32,861 nucleotides of DNA from Opitutia bacterium (GTDB lineage: Bacteria; Verrucomicrobiota; Verrucomicrobiae; Opitutales; UBA953). This document shows positions 7,855-15,969 of the stretch, in pieces. The stretch is taken from the NCBI GenBank assembly GCA_004558035.1, contig SFEJ01000024.1, positions 1-32,861 on the forward strand, in the 5' to 3' direction. A model generated the notes under the pieces. The model had not been told where the DNA came from, made no database searches, and was given only the letters and a program-made list of their open reading frames with translations. How positions within the stretch are numbered: the first letter of the stretch is position 1; each line of letters begins with the position of its first letter. Position numbers and translations under genes: made by a program.

Positions 7855-9738
7855 ATGCAGACGATTTTTGTTTCGGGAAACGACACGGACGCCGGAAAGA
7901 CGCACGTGCTCGGGCAGGTCGCGGGAACGCTCGCCGCGCGCGGGCTCGCCGTGCAGATCGTGAAATTCGTCGAGACGGGAATGCCGCGCGACGATTCTCC
8001 CGGCGACGCCGACCGCGCGCTCGCCGCCGCGCGCGAAATCGCCCGGGGCGCGGGAACGCTCGCCGCGTTCCGCCTCGCGCGCTACTCGCAGCCGCTCGCG
8101 CCGACGGAGGCCGCGCGGCGCGACGGCGACGTTTTTTCCGTCGAAGCGACGGCGGAGAAGCTCCGCGCGCTTCCGCCGTGCGACGTGCGCCTCGTCGAGG
8201 GCGCGGGCGGGCTCGGCGTGCCCGTGGACGACGCGGGAACGGACTGGGCGGACTTCGCGCGGGAACGCGCGGACGCGACGCTGATCGTCGTCGAAAACCG
8301 CCTCGGCGCGATTTCGCAGGCGCGTTTTCTCGCGGCCTACTGCGCGGCGAAGGGCGTTCCCGCGCCGCATTTCTGGCTGAACGAAATCCGCCCGCAGAGC
8401 GAAGGCGTGCTCGCGTCCAACGCGCTCGAAATCCCCAAGACGGGCGTTCCCGTCGTCGGGCGGAGCGCGCCCGGCGGGGAATTTTCCGCGGAAGGGCTCG
8501 ACGCGCTGCTGCGCGCGGGAACGCCGCGCGCGGACGCGGGCGCGCCCGACGACGTCGCCGCGCCGGAAGCGGATTCGCCGCGCTTCGCCTTTTTCCGCGA
8601 AAAGCTCGCCGCCGTCGCCGCGCAGGGGCGGGAACGCGTGCTCGCCGCCGTGCCCGCGCGCGCGGATTTCGTCGATCTTTCCGCGAACGATTATCTGAGC
8701 CTCGCGCGCGACGCCGCGGTGAAGGCGGGCGCGATCCACGCGGTCGGCTCGTGGGGCGCCTCGTCGAGCGCGTCGCCGCTGATCACCGGCTACAAGGGCG
8801 TTCACGCCGAGCTGGAGCGCGAGCTGTGCGCGTGGCTCGGCTTCCGTTGCGGGCTCATCTGGAACACGGGCTACGCGGCGAACTGCTGCGTGCTCGGCAC
8901 GCTCCCGCAGGCGGGCGACAGGATTTTCGCCGACCGGCTCATTCACAACAGCATGATCGCGGGGATTCTCAAAAGCGGCGCGCGGTTTCAGCGCTATCGC
9001 CACAACGACGTCGCGCACCTGCGCGAGCTGCTCGAAAAAACGCGCGCGGAGGGCTTCGCGGGAACGACGTTCGTTGCGACCGAAAGCGTGTTTTCGATGG
9101 ACGGCGATTATCCCGACCTCGCGGCGATGGCGCGCCTGCGCGAGGAGTTCGGCTTCGTCTGGATCGTGGACGAGGCGCACGCCACGGGCTGGTTCGGGAA
9201 AAACGGCGGCGGGCTGATCGACGCGCTCGGGCTCGCGGGCGAAGTGGACGTGCTCGTCGGCACGCTCGGAAAATCGCTCGGCGCCGCCGGAGCGTATACG
9301 CTTTTCAACGACGAAACGCTGCGGCGCTATCTCGTCAATTTCGGCGCGGAGTTCATCTTCTCGACGTATCTGCCGCCGGCGGCGGTCGGCGCGGCGCTCG
9401 CCGCGGTGCGCCGCGTGCGCGGTTTTTCCGCGGAGGAACGCGCCGCGATGCCCGCGCTCTCGCGGCGCTGGCGTGCGCGTCTGCGCGAAATCGCGCCCAG
9501 CGTGCCCGACGGCGATTCGCCCGTCGTTCCCGTGCCCGTCGGCGCGGAGACGGAGACGATGCGCGTCGCGGCGCGTCTGCGGGAACGCGGCTTTCGCGTC
9601 GGCGCGATCCGCCCGCCGACCGTTCCCGCGGGAACGTCGCGCCTGCGCCTTTCGCTGAACCGCACGCTGACGGACGCGCAGCTCGAACGCTTCGCCGACG
9701 CCCTGCGCGAAGCGCTCGCTTCGCGCAACGAGCTGTGA
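7855..9738 (+). CDS. bioDF: Fused dethiobiotin synthetase - 8-amino-7-oxononanoate synthase
   Basis: This 627-residue protein joins two biotin enzymes. Residues 1-225 are BioD: the P-loop GNDTDAGKT (8-16), a lysine at 37 in VKFVETG, VEGAGGLGVPV (114-124) and a Mrp-like ATPase fold. BioD closes the ureido ring of 7,8-diaminopelargonate using CO2 and ATP. After a linker (about 226-245), residues 246-627 are BioF, a PLP enzyme condensing pimeloyl-thioester with alanine. It shows LSANDYLSLA, GSWGASSSASPLITG, DEAHATG (439-445) and the PLP lysine Lys473 in GTLGKSLGAAGA. These are steps one and three of ring assembly; BioA, which acts between them, and BioB are not in the window. The BioF half alone could be confused with Kbl, but the BioD fusion decides it. 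No Shine-Dalgarno is seen at the ATG. Confidence 0.93.
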   Translation: MQTIFVSGNDTDAGKTHVLGQVAGTLAARGLAVQIVKFVETGMPRDDSPGDADRALAAAREIARGAGTLAAFRLARYSQPLAPTEAARRDGDVFSVEATAEKLRALPPCDVRLVEGAGGLGVPVDDAGTDWADFARERADATLIVVENRLGAISQARFLAAYCAAKGVPAPHFWLNEIRPQSEGVLASNALEIPKTGVPVVGRSAPGGEFSAEGLDALLRAGTPRADAGAPDDVAAPEADSPRFAFFREKLAAVAAQGRERVLAAVPARADFVDLSANDYLSLARDAAVKAGAIHAVGSWGASSSASPLITGYKGVHAELERELCAWLGFRCGLIWNTGYAANCCVLGTLPQAGDRIFADRLIHNSMIAGILKSGARFQRYRHNDVAHLRELLEKTRAEGFAGTTFVATESVFSMDGDYPDLAAMARLREEFGFVWIVDEAHATGWFGKNGGGLIDALGLAGEVDVLVGTLGKSLGAAGAYTLFNDETLRRYLVNFGAEFIFSTYLPPAAVGAALAAVRRVRGFSAEERAAMPALSRRWRARLREIAPSVPDGDSPVVPVPVGAETETMRVAARLRERGFRVGAIRPPTVPAGTSRLRLSLNRTLTDAQLERFADALREALASRNEL

Positions 9739-9873
9739 ACAGTGAACAATGAATAATTCATTCCGCAGTTTTTCGTTGAACAAAAAACGTTGAGCAAAGC
9801 GTTATTCACTATTCATTGTTCACTGTTCACTATTCACTGCTCCCGTCACTTGTCACCTGCCACTTGCCACTTT
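9735..9873. repeat. Heptameric (A/G)TTCACT repeats with a 21-bp inverted pair
   Basis: The left arm (9735-9755) overlaps the bioDF stop codon and reads GTGAACA, GTGAACA, ATGAATA. It is perfectly inverted at 9810-9830. The right side continues as heptamers ATTCACT, ATTCATT, GTTCACT, GTTCACT, ATTCACT and drifts into TCAC(T/C)TG and CCACTTG units up to about 9873. The loop (9756-9809) holds a smaller GTTTTT/AAAAAC hairpin. It resembles the heptameric STRR elements of cyanobacteria. Confidence 0.88.
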
Positions 9874-9878
9874 CCCCT

Positions 9879-10484
9879 ATGATTTCCGAATCCGCATCGT
9901 CCGCCGCCGTCGTCCTTTCCGGCTGGGGCATCGCGCCCGAAGCCGTCGCTCCGCTTTTTCCCGCGGGAACGCGCGTGCTCGCGCCGACGCGCGAAAACGT
10001 CGCCCGGCTCGCGGGAGCGCCGCGCGTCGTCGGCTATTCGCTCGGCGCGCTGCTGCTGCTAGACGCCGCCGCGCGCGGCGAATTTTCCTGTGCGGACGTC
10101 GTGCTCTTCGCGCCGTTTCTCGCGTTCCCGCGCGAGGCGGGCGCGGGCGGCCGCGTCTCCGCGACGCAGGTGAAGTTTCTGCGCCGCTGGCTGAAGAAGG
10201 ACGCGCCCGCGGCGCTCGCGGATTTCTACGCGCGCGCCGGGCTTTCGTTCCCGCCGCCCGCGGCGGGCGACGCGCCGCCGTATCGTATCGAAGATCTGGA
10301 TGCGGGGCTGGAGATTCTCGCGACGGCGAAGCTCGATGCCGTTCCCGCCGCCGCGCGTTCGTGGAAAATCGTGCTCGGCGAAGCCGACGCGCTGCTCGAC
10401 GCTCCCGCCGTCGCCGCGACCTTCGCGGAAAACCCCGTCCGCCTTGTCCCCGCGGGAACGCACGACCTCCGCACGCTCCTCTGA
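9879..10484 (+). CDS. Small alpha/beta hydrolase, BioG/BioH-like esterase
   Basis: This 201-residue protein has an alpha/beta-hydrolase layout. VVLSGWG (11-17) resembles the oxyanion region of BioG and BioH, VGYSLGALLLL (51-61) contains the nucleophile elbow with Ser54, VLGEADALLD gives the acid (Asp170 or Asp174), and GTHDL gives His195. BioH and BioG cleave the methyl ester of pimeloyl-ACP, releasing the substrate for BioF. Its place directly after bioDF and the terminator after it argue for this role. The size fits BioG better than BioH, but I cannot choose. The ATG at 9879 is used: the frame can be extended upstream to 9816, but those codons are simply the heptamer repeat translated. The GGGAACG word occurs five times in the gene. 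Confidence 0.68.
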   Translation: MISESASSAAVVLSGWGIAPEAVAPLFPAGTRVLAPTRENVARLAGAPRVVGYSLGALLLLDAAARGEFSCADVVLFAPFLAFPREAGAGGRVSATQVKFLRRWLKKDAPAALADFYARAGLSFPPPAAGDAPPYRIEDLDAGLEILATAKLDAVPAAARSWKIVLGEADALLDAPAVAATFAENPVRLVPAGTHDLRTLL

Positions 10485-10507
10485 CGCCGCGCGAAAAACC
10501 GCGAAAG

Positions 10508-10537
10508 GAGGGCGAGCGTCCCGCTTGCCCTCTTTTT
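10508..10537 (+). terminator. Rho-independent terminator of the biotin genes
   Basis: A 10-bp stem (10508-10517 with 10523-10532, one mismatch), a 5-base loop and a run of five T lie 24 bases after the esterase stop. The stem is also one copy of a dispersed 23-base word that recurs at 10758 and, inverted, at 15750. Confidence 0.72.
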
Positions 10538-11153
10538 CAACAGGGATTTCGAGGATTTTAAGGGATTTCTTTTTTGGGAGCGGGGTTTCTCGAAGGCTTT
10601 TCGCTTCGCATGAAATGCGGAACAAAAATAACCCCATGCGGCGAAACGCCGCTTGGGGAAAACGCCGAAAAACCACGCGCCTGAAAGGCGCAACTTCCTG
10701 AGGCACGGAGATCTTTAGGAACCGCGAATTTCCGCGAATGAGCGCGAATTCCACCGAAGGGCGACCGTCCCGCTTGCCCCCGAAAAATCTCCCCAAACGT
10801 CCCTTTAACCTTTAAGCTTTCTTCCTTCCTCCGCCTTTCGCCGTCCTTCCGATTACGAATACCGAGGCAAGAGGAAAGTTTTAACCACGGAAAACACGGA
10901 AAAGCACGGAATTCGTCATTTGGCGAAGATTCGTGGAAACGTAGGGGAGAAGCGACATTCCTGTCGCTTTGCCGAAATTTGCTTAAAAGTATGTTCGCGG
11001 GAGCGTCGGGAATTTTCCCCTCTTTTGAACGATATTCAACGGTCGTACAGTTTCTTTTGTTTATGCGGCTTCGGAGGCGTTTCCCCCTCGGTATTCGTAA
11101 CCGGGGTAGAATCCGCACAAAAATTCAACGAAAACCAAAAACAGATTCACACA
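10538..11153. repeat. Gene-free, repeat-rich spacer before the PEP-CTERM gene
   Basis: No credible gene lies here; the open frames are accidental. Contents in order are: a 12-bp hairpin with loop AAA (10632-10643 with 10647-10658, one mismatch); a hairpin GCGCCT-GAA-AGGCGC (10677-10691); three decamers beginning CGCGAAT (10723-10752); a second copy of the 23-base word (10758-10780); heptamers CTTTAAC/CTTTAAG/CTTTCTT (10803-10823); and three nonamers around ACACGGAAA (10885-10911). The last 200 bases before the ATG at 11154 look like an ordinary leader, with a TAGAAT (11107-11112) but no convincing -35. Confidence 0.75.
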
Positions 11154-14100
11154 ATGAGAAATTCAAAATTCCTCCTCACCTCCCTCCTCGCCGCCGCGAC
11201 GATGAGCGTCAGCGCGTATGCCGAGCTGACTACGGTCGCGAATATGAGCACGCTCGTCAACGCGGGAACTGTCGGCGCTGATGTCACGGACCTCAGTTCC
11301 AAATACGTCTCCGGAAACACGGTTTACAACTTCGGCGGCACGAACGGCATCACTGGTATCACCACGGAGGAGCTGTCTTCACTGATGTCGCAGACCAGCG
11401 GCTATATCACCGTCGCCGCTTGGGTGCGTCACACGGACACGGCTCAAGACAGCTTTTTCTCTTATGGGGATCAGTCAGACGGATTCAAGTTCGACATAAA
11501 AAACAACGCGTTGTCCGTGACGACGAAAGGCGTCGCCGACAAGGACGCTCTCGGCACGGTTTCCGTGGGCGAATGGACGCTCGTCGCGATTTCGCTGAAT
11601 TTGAACACAAGCGGCGATTCCCGCTATCTCATCGGGGAAAGCGATTATTGGACGCGAAAGCTCGGTTCTTGGAACACGCCCTCCGAAACTAACCAAGTCT
11701 TCGGCATCGGCACCGGCAACGGTACCGGCGATCGTGAAGTCTTCACCGGGCAGATCGCGAATCTGACGATTTTCTCCTCCGACACACTCGCGACCAACGC
11801 GGAAATTACAGCGCTGATGGGTACTTCGGCGCCGATTCTTGATTGCCTTATTTGGAACGGAAACTCCGGAGAATGGAACACGAGCGCTACGTCTTGGACG
11901 AAGTCAAGCGACACAAGCGTTTCCGTGGCGTTCGCTTCGGGCGACAGCGTGAAGTTCGCCACCGCCGACGCGACGATTACGCTGGGCGAATCCGTCTCCG
12001 CCGATGAAATCTTAGTCGCGGAAAACACGACGTTTGTTTCCGCGAACGACAAGACGCTGAGCGCCGCCGTTTTGACCGTCGACGTCGGCAAAAAGCTGAC
12101 GCTTGACGGCGGAATTTCGAATTACACGTTCTCCTCGTTGTCCGGAACGGGAGCGGTGCGCGTCACGGACGCTTCCGTGGACAGCGCCGGCTTCGCTAAA
12201 GTCAGCGCGTTTACGGGAACGTTGGAATTCGCCGGTGCGGTCGATCTGGGAAGCGACGCGCTTTCTGTGGGCGCGACGCGCACATTTGAAGGCGGGCTGA
12301 CGACGACCGGAAACGTCTCCGTCAGCTCTACGGGCGTGCTGAATCTCGGCGGAACTTCGAATCTGGGCGCAATCAGGCAGACGGGCGGCGAAGTCAACGT
12401 GAACGGCGTGACGACGACGGGGCAGTTCGTCGGAACCTCCGAGGGCGCCACGGCGGGAACGCTCAACATCGGCGCGAGCGGTGTTCTGACGGTCACGGGC
12501 GATTCCAATTCCACGGGAGGAAATCAAGGTTCCTTCCAGCTCGCGCATTGGGGCGCCAAACAGACGGTCAACGTCAGCGGTGTGCTCAATCTGCGGAACT
12601 GCGGCATCTCCAACAAGGACGGCAACGGCGACATCAACATTCTCTCCGGCGGTGAAGTGAATTTCAACGCGGGATTCACGGTCGCCGACGCCAACAATAA
12701 CGCCGGCGTCGTCCGCGTTACTTTGAACGAAGGCGGCCGCATCAACATCGGCGGCACGAGCGGCATTCCGAACAGCAACGTTCTTTCTCTGACGCTGAAC
12801 GGCGGCAAGATCGGATCGCTCGTCGATTCCTGGTCGAGCGCTCAGGCGATGACGATCGGCGGCGCCGTGACCTTCGACACTGCGAAGAGGTCGTTCAACG
12901 CAACGGGCAAGGCGGCGGAGACTGCGGAAACTTCCGCGGTTACAATCGGCGCCGTCAATTTCGAGGACGCGGGCTCGCTGGACGTGATCGGCGGCGGCTT
13001 GCTTACGCTCAACGGCGTAATCACCGGTGTCGCCGTGGATTCCGAGGCGAAAATCACGGTTTCGGGCGGTTCGCTCGTGCTCGGCAGCGGGCTTGTTTTC
13101 GCGCTGACGGGCGAAGACGACTCGATTATCGGCAAAACGCTGAACATCGCAACGCTCAGCGGCGGAACGATTTCGGGATCCCTTGCGGCGGGCAATTTCA
13201 CCTGGAACGGATCCGCGCTTTCCGGACGAACGCAGGTCTCCTTGACCGACGGCGCCGCGACGTTTTCCGGTGAGGCGTATAATCTCTTTTGGAAGAGCGG
13301 GACGACGACGTGGAACGCTTCCACGGAGTTCGACAAGGACAGCGTCGGCAGCGGAACGACGGCGACGTTTGTTACCGGCGACAACGTGACTTTCGGGGCG
13401 GGCGATACCGCAACCGTGACGTTCTCCGACGCTTTGGTCGCCGGGCGTGTCTCGATCGAAGGCAATGTGACGCTGGCTTCGACGATTACGGGAACACTTA
13501 CGGCGCAGGACGGCATCGTCGTCGCCGACGGTGGCACACTCATTGTCGCTAAAGGTAATGACGGATCGAGCGCAATCCGCGGTTCCCTGACGGTTCAGAG
13601 CGGAGGCACGGCGCGTTTCGATATAAAAGACGTCTGCGGTTGGAGCGCGGGAAGGCGTCTTGAAGCGCTTACGGTCGATTCCGGGGGCTCGTTGGTCATC
13701 AATCAGAACGGCAACGAAACGTTCTGCGGCACGCTGACGCTGAACGGCACGATGAGCCGAGGCGGCAGCGGCGGAGACTCGACGCGTTGGGATCTTTACG
13801 GCGGGAGCGCGAAAATCGTGACGACCGCCGCCGATGCGAAAATCGAAGAGGGCGTGAAGATTCAGCTCCGCCAAAATAATTCCGAAATCCAAGTGGCCGG
13901 CACGAACGCGACGTTGGAAATCGCTTCAACCGTTGGGAGTAGTGCTGAAGGCAATGGGCTTCTGCGTAAGACGGGCACGGGGACGCTCATTCTCTCCGGG
14001 GAGAATTCTTACACCGGGGGCACGAACATCGAGGCCGGTGCGCTCGTCGCGAAAAAGGCTTCCGCGCTCGGGAGCGGAGCCGGCAACGTCACGATTTCGA

Positions 14101-15206
14101 ACAACGCGGAACTTCGAATCGACATCGGCGGCGACGCGACGATGACGCAGGGCGCGGGAACGATTTCTTCGGCTGAACAGAATCAGAGCGCCAAACTGAC
14201 GATTGCTTCCGGCAAGCTCGTGCTTACGAGCGCGACGAACAATTTCCGCGGCACAGTGGATATTCTTTCCGGAGGTGTTTTGGAACTCGGCTCGACCGCC
14301 AAGTTGCTTACACAGTACTCGAATACGTCCAAAATTTTTATTCGGACCGGCGGCGAACTGCGCTTGGATAATTTCACGTACGATCAGCTCGGCGCTTCTC
14401 CGGACTACGCGGTTCATCGCCAAATCGACGGCGGACGTCTTTCGATCACGGGAGCGACTTCGGCGTCGGGACAGAGCTTCACGGTCACCGCGAACGGCGG
14501 TGAATTCCTGATGGAACAGGCCGGACAGACGCTGACGCTCAACGGGAACGCCAATTCCGAAATCATCGCTCTCGGCGGCGCGCTGAAACTCGGCGGCGCG
14601 GGCGATATCGTCATCAACAAGTATGGGACTCGAGCCGCAATCGTCGGCAGCGGGTCTCTCGAAAAGGTTGGCGAAGGAACGCTGACCATCAACAGCGCGG
14701 GGAACACTTACACGGGCGGAACGATTGTTTCCAAGGGCGTACTCGTCGTGGGTGCGGCAGACGCGCTCGGCACGAATTCCGTTCGGGTCGCGGGCGGTCA
14801 GCTGAAGGTCAGCAACGTGACGCTGAATCAGACGGCGATTACGGTCGTGCTCGGCGAGGCGTACAAGACGAACGGCGGTGTCGCGGCGCTCGTCGGCGAG
14901 AGCGGCAGCCTCGCGGCGGGAACGACGGTGATGGTGACGGTCGATGCGAGTGATTTGAGCGCGCTTGGACTCGTCGCCGGCGTCGCGAACGAATACAGCA
15001 TCTGGGATTCGACGCTGACGACCGACGCGACGCTTGCGCTTTCCGAGGAGTTCGAGAGTCTGCTCGAGGCGGATGGCTGGGAATATGCCGTTTCCGGCGG
15101 CATGCTGACGATTTCGTCGATTCCGGAGCCGAGCGCGTTCGGGCTGTTGGCGGGGCTCGGGGCGCTCGCGCTGGCGGGAACGCGCCGTCGCCGGAAGAAA
15201 GCTTAA
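11154..15206 (+). CDS. PEP-CTERM surface protein with LamG-like domain and beta-strand repeats
   Basis: This 1350-residue protein starts at the ATG at 11154, immediately before a signal peptide (1-23, MRNSKFLLTSLLAAATMSVS). Residues about 60-220 look like a concanavalin/LamG fold (YITVAAWVRHTD, VSVGEWTLVAISL, GQIANLTIF). A long Gly/Ser/Thr/Asn-rich region follows, with repeating 'G.L.v..Gg.l' strands forming a beta-helix. Two clear autotransporter-associated repeats lie near 930-965 (KTGTGTLILSGENSYTGGT) and 1165-1200 (KVGEGTLTINSAGNTYTGGT). The C-terminus has the PEP-CTERM signal: SSIPEPSAF, a hydrophobic helix, then TRRRRKKA. In the known system an exosortase removes this signal and the protein goes to the surface or matrix. 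There is no beta-barrel, so it is not a classical autotransporter. Codon use is less GC-extreme than in its neighbours. Confidence 0.88.
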   Translation: MRNSKFLLTSLLAAATMSVSAYAELTTVANMSTLVNAGTVGADVTDLSSKYVSGNTVYNFGGTNGITGITTEELSSLMSQTSGYITVAAWVRHTDTAQDSFFSYGDQSDGFKFDIKNNALSVTTKGVADKDALGTVSVGEWTLVAISLNLNTSGDSRYLIGESDYWTRKLGSWNTPSETNQVFGIGTGNGTGDREVFTGQIANLTIFSSDTLATNAEITALMGTSAPILDCLIWNGNSGEWNTSATSWTKSSDTSVSVAFASGDSVKFATADATITLGESVSADEILVAENTTFVSANDKTLSAAVLTVDVGKKLTLDGGISNYTFSSLSGTGAVRVTDASVDSAGFAKVSAFTGTLEFAGAVDLGSDALSVGATRTFEGGLTTTGNVSVSSTGVLNLGGTSNLGAIRQTGGEVNVNGVTTTGQFVGTSEGATAGTLNIGASGVLTVTGDSNSTGGNQGSFQLAHWGAKQTVNVSGVLNLRNCGISNKDGNGDINILSGGEVNFNAGFTVADANNNAGVVRVTLNEGGRINIGGTSGIPNSNVLSLTLNGGKIGSLVDSWSSAQAMTIGGAVTFDTAKRSFNATGKAAETAETSAVTIGAVNFEDAGSLDVIGGGLLTLNGVITGVAVDSEAKITVSGGSLVLGSGLVFALTGEDDSIIGKTLNIATLSGGTISGSLAAGNFTWNGSALSGRTQVSLTDGAATFSGEAYNLFWKSGTTTWNASTEFDKDSVGSGTTATFVTGDNVTFGAGDTATVTFSDALVAGRVSIEGNVTLASTITGTLTAQDGIVVADGGTLIVAKGNDGSSAIRGSLTVQSGGTARFDIKDVCGWSAGRRLEALTVDSGGSLVINQNGNETFCGTLTLNGTMSRGGSGGDSTRWDLYGGSAKIVTTAADAKIEEGVKIQLRQNNSEIQVAGTNATLEIASTVGSSAEGNGLLRKTGTGTLILSGENSYTGGTNIEAGALVAKKASALGSGAGNVTISNNAELRIDIGGDATMTQGAGTISSAEQNQSAKLTIASGKLVLTSATNNFRGTVDILSGGVLELGSTAKLLTQYSNTSKIFIRTGGELRLDNFTYDQLGASPDYAVHRQIDGGRLSITGATSASGQSFTVTANGGEFLMEQAGQTLTLNGNANSEIIALGGALKLGGAGDIVINKYGTRAAIVGSGSLEKVGEGTLTINSAGNTYTGGTIVSKGVLVVGAADALGTNSVRVAGGQLKVSNVTLNQTAITVVLGEAYKTNGGVAALVGESGSLAAGTTVMVTVDASDLSALGLVAGVANEYSIWDSTLTTDATLALSEEFESLLEADGWEYAVSGGMLTISSIPEPSAFGLLAGLGALALAGTRRRRKKA

Positions 15207-15281
15207 AAAGTTTAGGAGTGGAGGAGTTTAAAAGGTAATTACTTTTCAACCTTTTAACCTTTTCGACTCCTCGACTTTTTC
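15199..15281. repeat. Imperfect inverted repeat after the PEP-CTERM stop
   Basis: AT-rich arms built from degenerate AAAAGGTT, AGGAGT and AAAAAGT units face each other around a palindromic core, AAAAGGTAATTACTTTT. The left arm begins at the stop codon; the right arm is 15241-15280. Transcripts could form a long hairpin ahead of the true terminator. Confidence 0.65.
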
Positions 15282-15319
15282 TCATCCATTTTTTCATAGT
15301 GTGTGTTAGTTAGTGTGTG

Positions 15320-15354
15320 CGTCCCCGGGGAGAAATCCTCGGGGACGTTTTTTT
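15320..15354 (+). terminator. Rho-independent terminator of the PEP-CTERM gene
   Basis: A 12-bp stem (15320-15331 with 15336-15347, one G-U pair) closes a GAAA tetraloop and is followed by seven T. It lies about 114 bases after the stop codon. This is one of the clearest terminators in the window. Confidence 0.92.
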
Positions 15355-15846
15355 GCCGCGGAAACTCGCGGAAATCCTCATGGGAACGTGCGGAGATTCC
15401 GAGTCCCCACCGTTGTTTCGGCGCTTTTCCGTGGAGATTTCCGTGAGCTTTCGTGGTCAGGGAAAAAGGAGAGTTCGCGTCTGCGGGATCCGCGGGGAAA
15501 AATTTGTTCGGGAAGGATTTCGAGGAAGCGGCTGGAAAGCCGCCTCTCCCCTTTAAAACTTTTCTTCAATTTCTTTTGACTTTGCGGTTTTTCTTTGCGT
15601 CTTGGCGTCCTGGCGGGAAATTTCTGCGGGAAGGATTTCAATAAAGCGGCAAGTAAGCGAAGCGTGGAGCCATGCCGCTTCTCCCCTTTAACTTTCTTTG
15701 ACTTCGCGGTTTTTCTTTGCGCCTTTGCGTCTTTGCGGGAAGGATTTCGAGGGCAAGCGGGGCGCTCGCCCTCCTTTGCGTTCCCGCGGATTTCCGTTTT
15801 TTGTGAGCGCTGTGCGAAAAAAGTTTGCGAGGACGCGTTTCGTCGG
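15355..15846. repeat. Gene-free repeat region: direct repeats and octamers
   Basis: No credible gene is present. A unit starting GGAAGGATTTC recurs at 15511, 15629 and 15738 (spacings 118 and 109). Each full unit carries a CTCCCCTTTAA block, GACTT(T/C)GCGGTTTTTCTTTGCG, and a run of octamers of the CTTTGCGT type (CTTTGCGC, CTTTGCGT, CTTTGCGG in the second). An inverted copy of the 23-base hairpin word found near 10509 lies at 15750-15772. The first 150 bases contain loosely repeated TTCCGTG words. Confidence 0.8.
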
Positions 15847-15875
15847 TTGACAATTCGCGCGGAGCGCGGCATGAT
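15847..15875 (+). promoter_or_regulatory. Candidate sigma-70-type promoter for nusA-infB
   Basis: A perfect TTGACA (15847-15852) is followed after 17 bases by CATGAT (15870-15875, four of six matches). Transcription would start near 15882, giving a leader of about 88 bases that contains a terminator-like hairpin. Confidence 0.55.
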
Positions 15876-15907
15876 TGCGCACAATTCAATTTTGCTTTCA
15901 GAGGAAA

Positions 15908-15931
15908 GTGGGGCGCTCCCCGCTTTTTTTT
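15908..15931 (+). terminator. Terminator-like hairpin (possible attenuator) in the nusA leader
   Basis: GTGGGG pairs with CCCCGC around a CGCT loop (15908-15923), followed directly by eight T (15924-15931). It lies between the candidate promoter and the nusA ATG at 15970. It is either an attenuator of nusA or the end of a very short transcript. Confidence 0.7.
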
Positions 15932-15969
15932 GTCAGCAAAAACAACCGACAACGTCAACGAAACGAGCA

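Noticed and set aside
9816..9878. N-terminal extension of the BioG/BioH-like esterase
   Set aside because: These 21 codons are the heptamer repeat translated; the family N-terminus begins after the ATG at 9879.
11034..11112. Promoter and riboswitch in the PEP-CTERM leader
   Set aside because: A TAGAAT is present but no -35 at usable spacing, and no known riboswitch core could be folded by eye.
15378..15884. Small minus-strand frames in the repeat-rich spacer
   Set aside because: They consist of translated repeat units (for example GERPACPR and RKEKPQSQ) and have no conserved features.
15595..15969. N-terminal extension of NusA
   Set aside because: It runs back through the repeat region, promoter and hairpin; NusA proteins begin at the MNNEI-like sequence.
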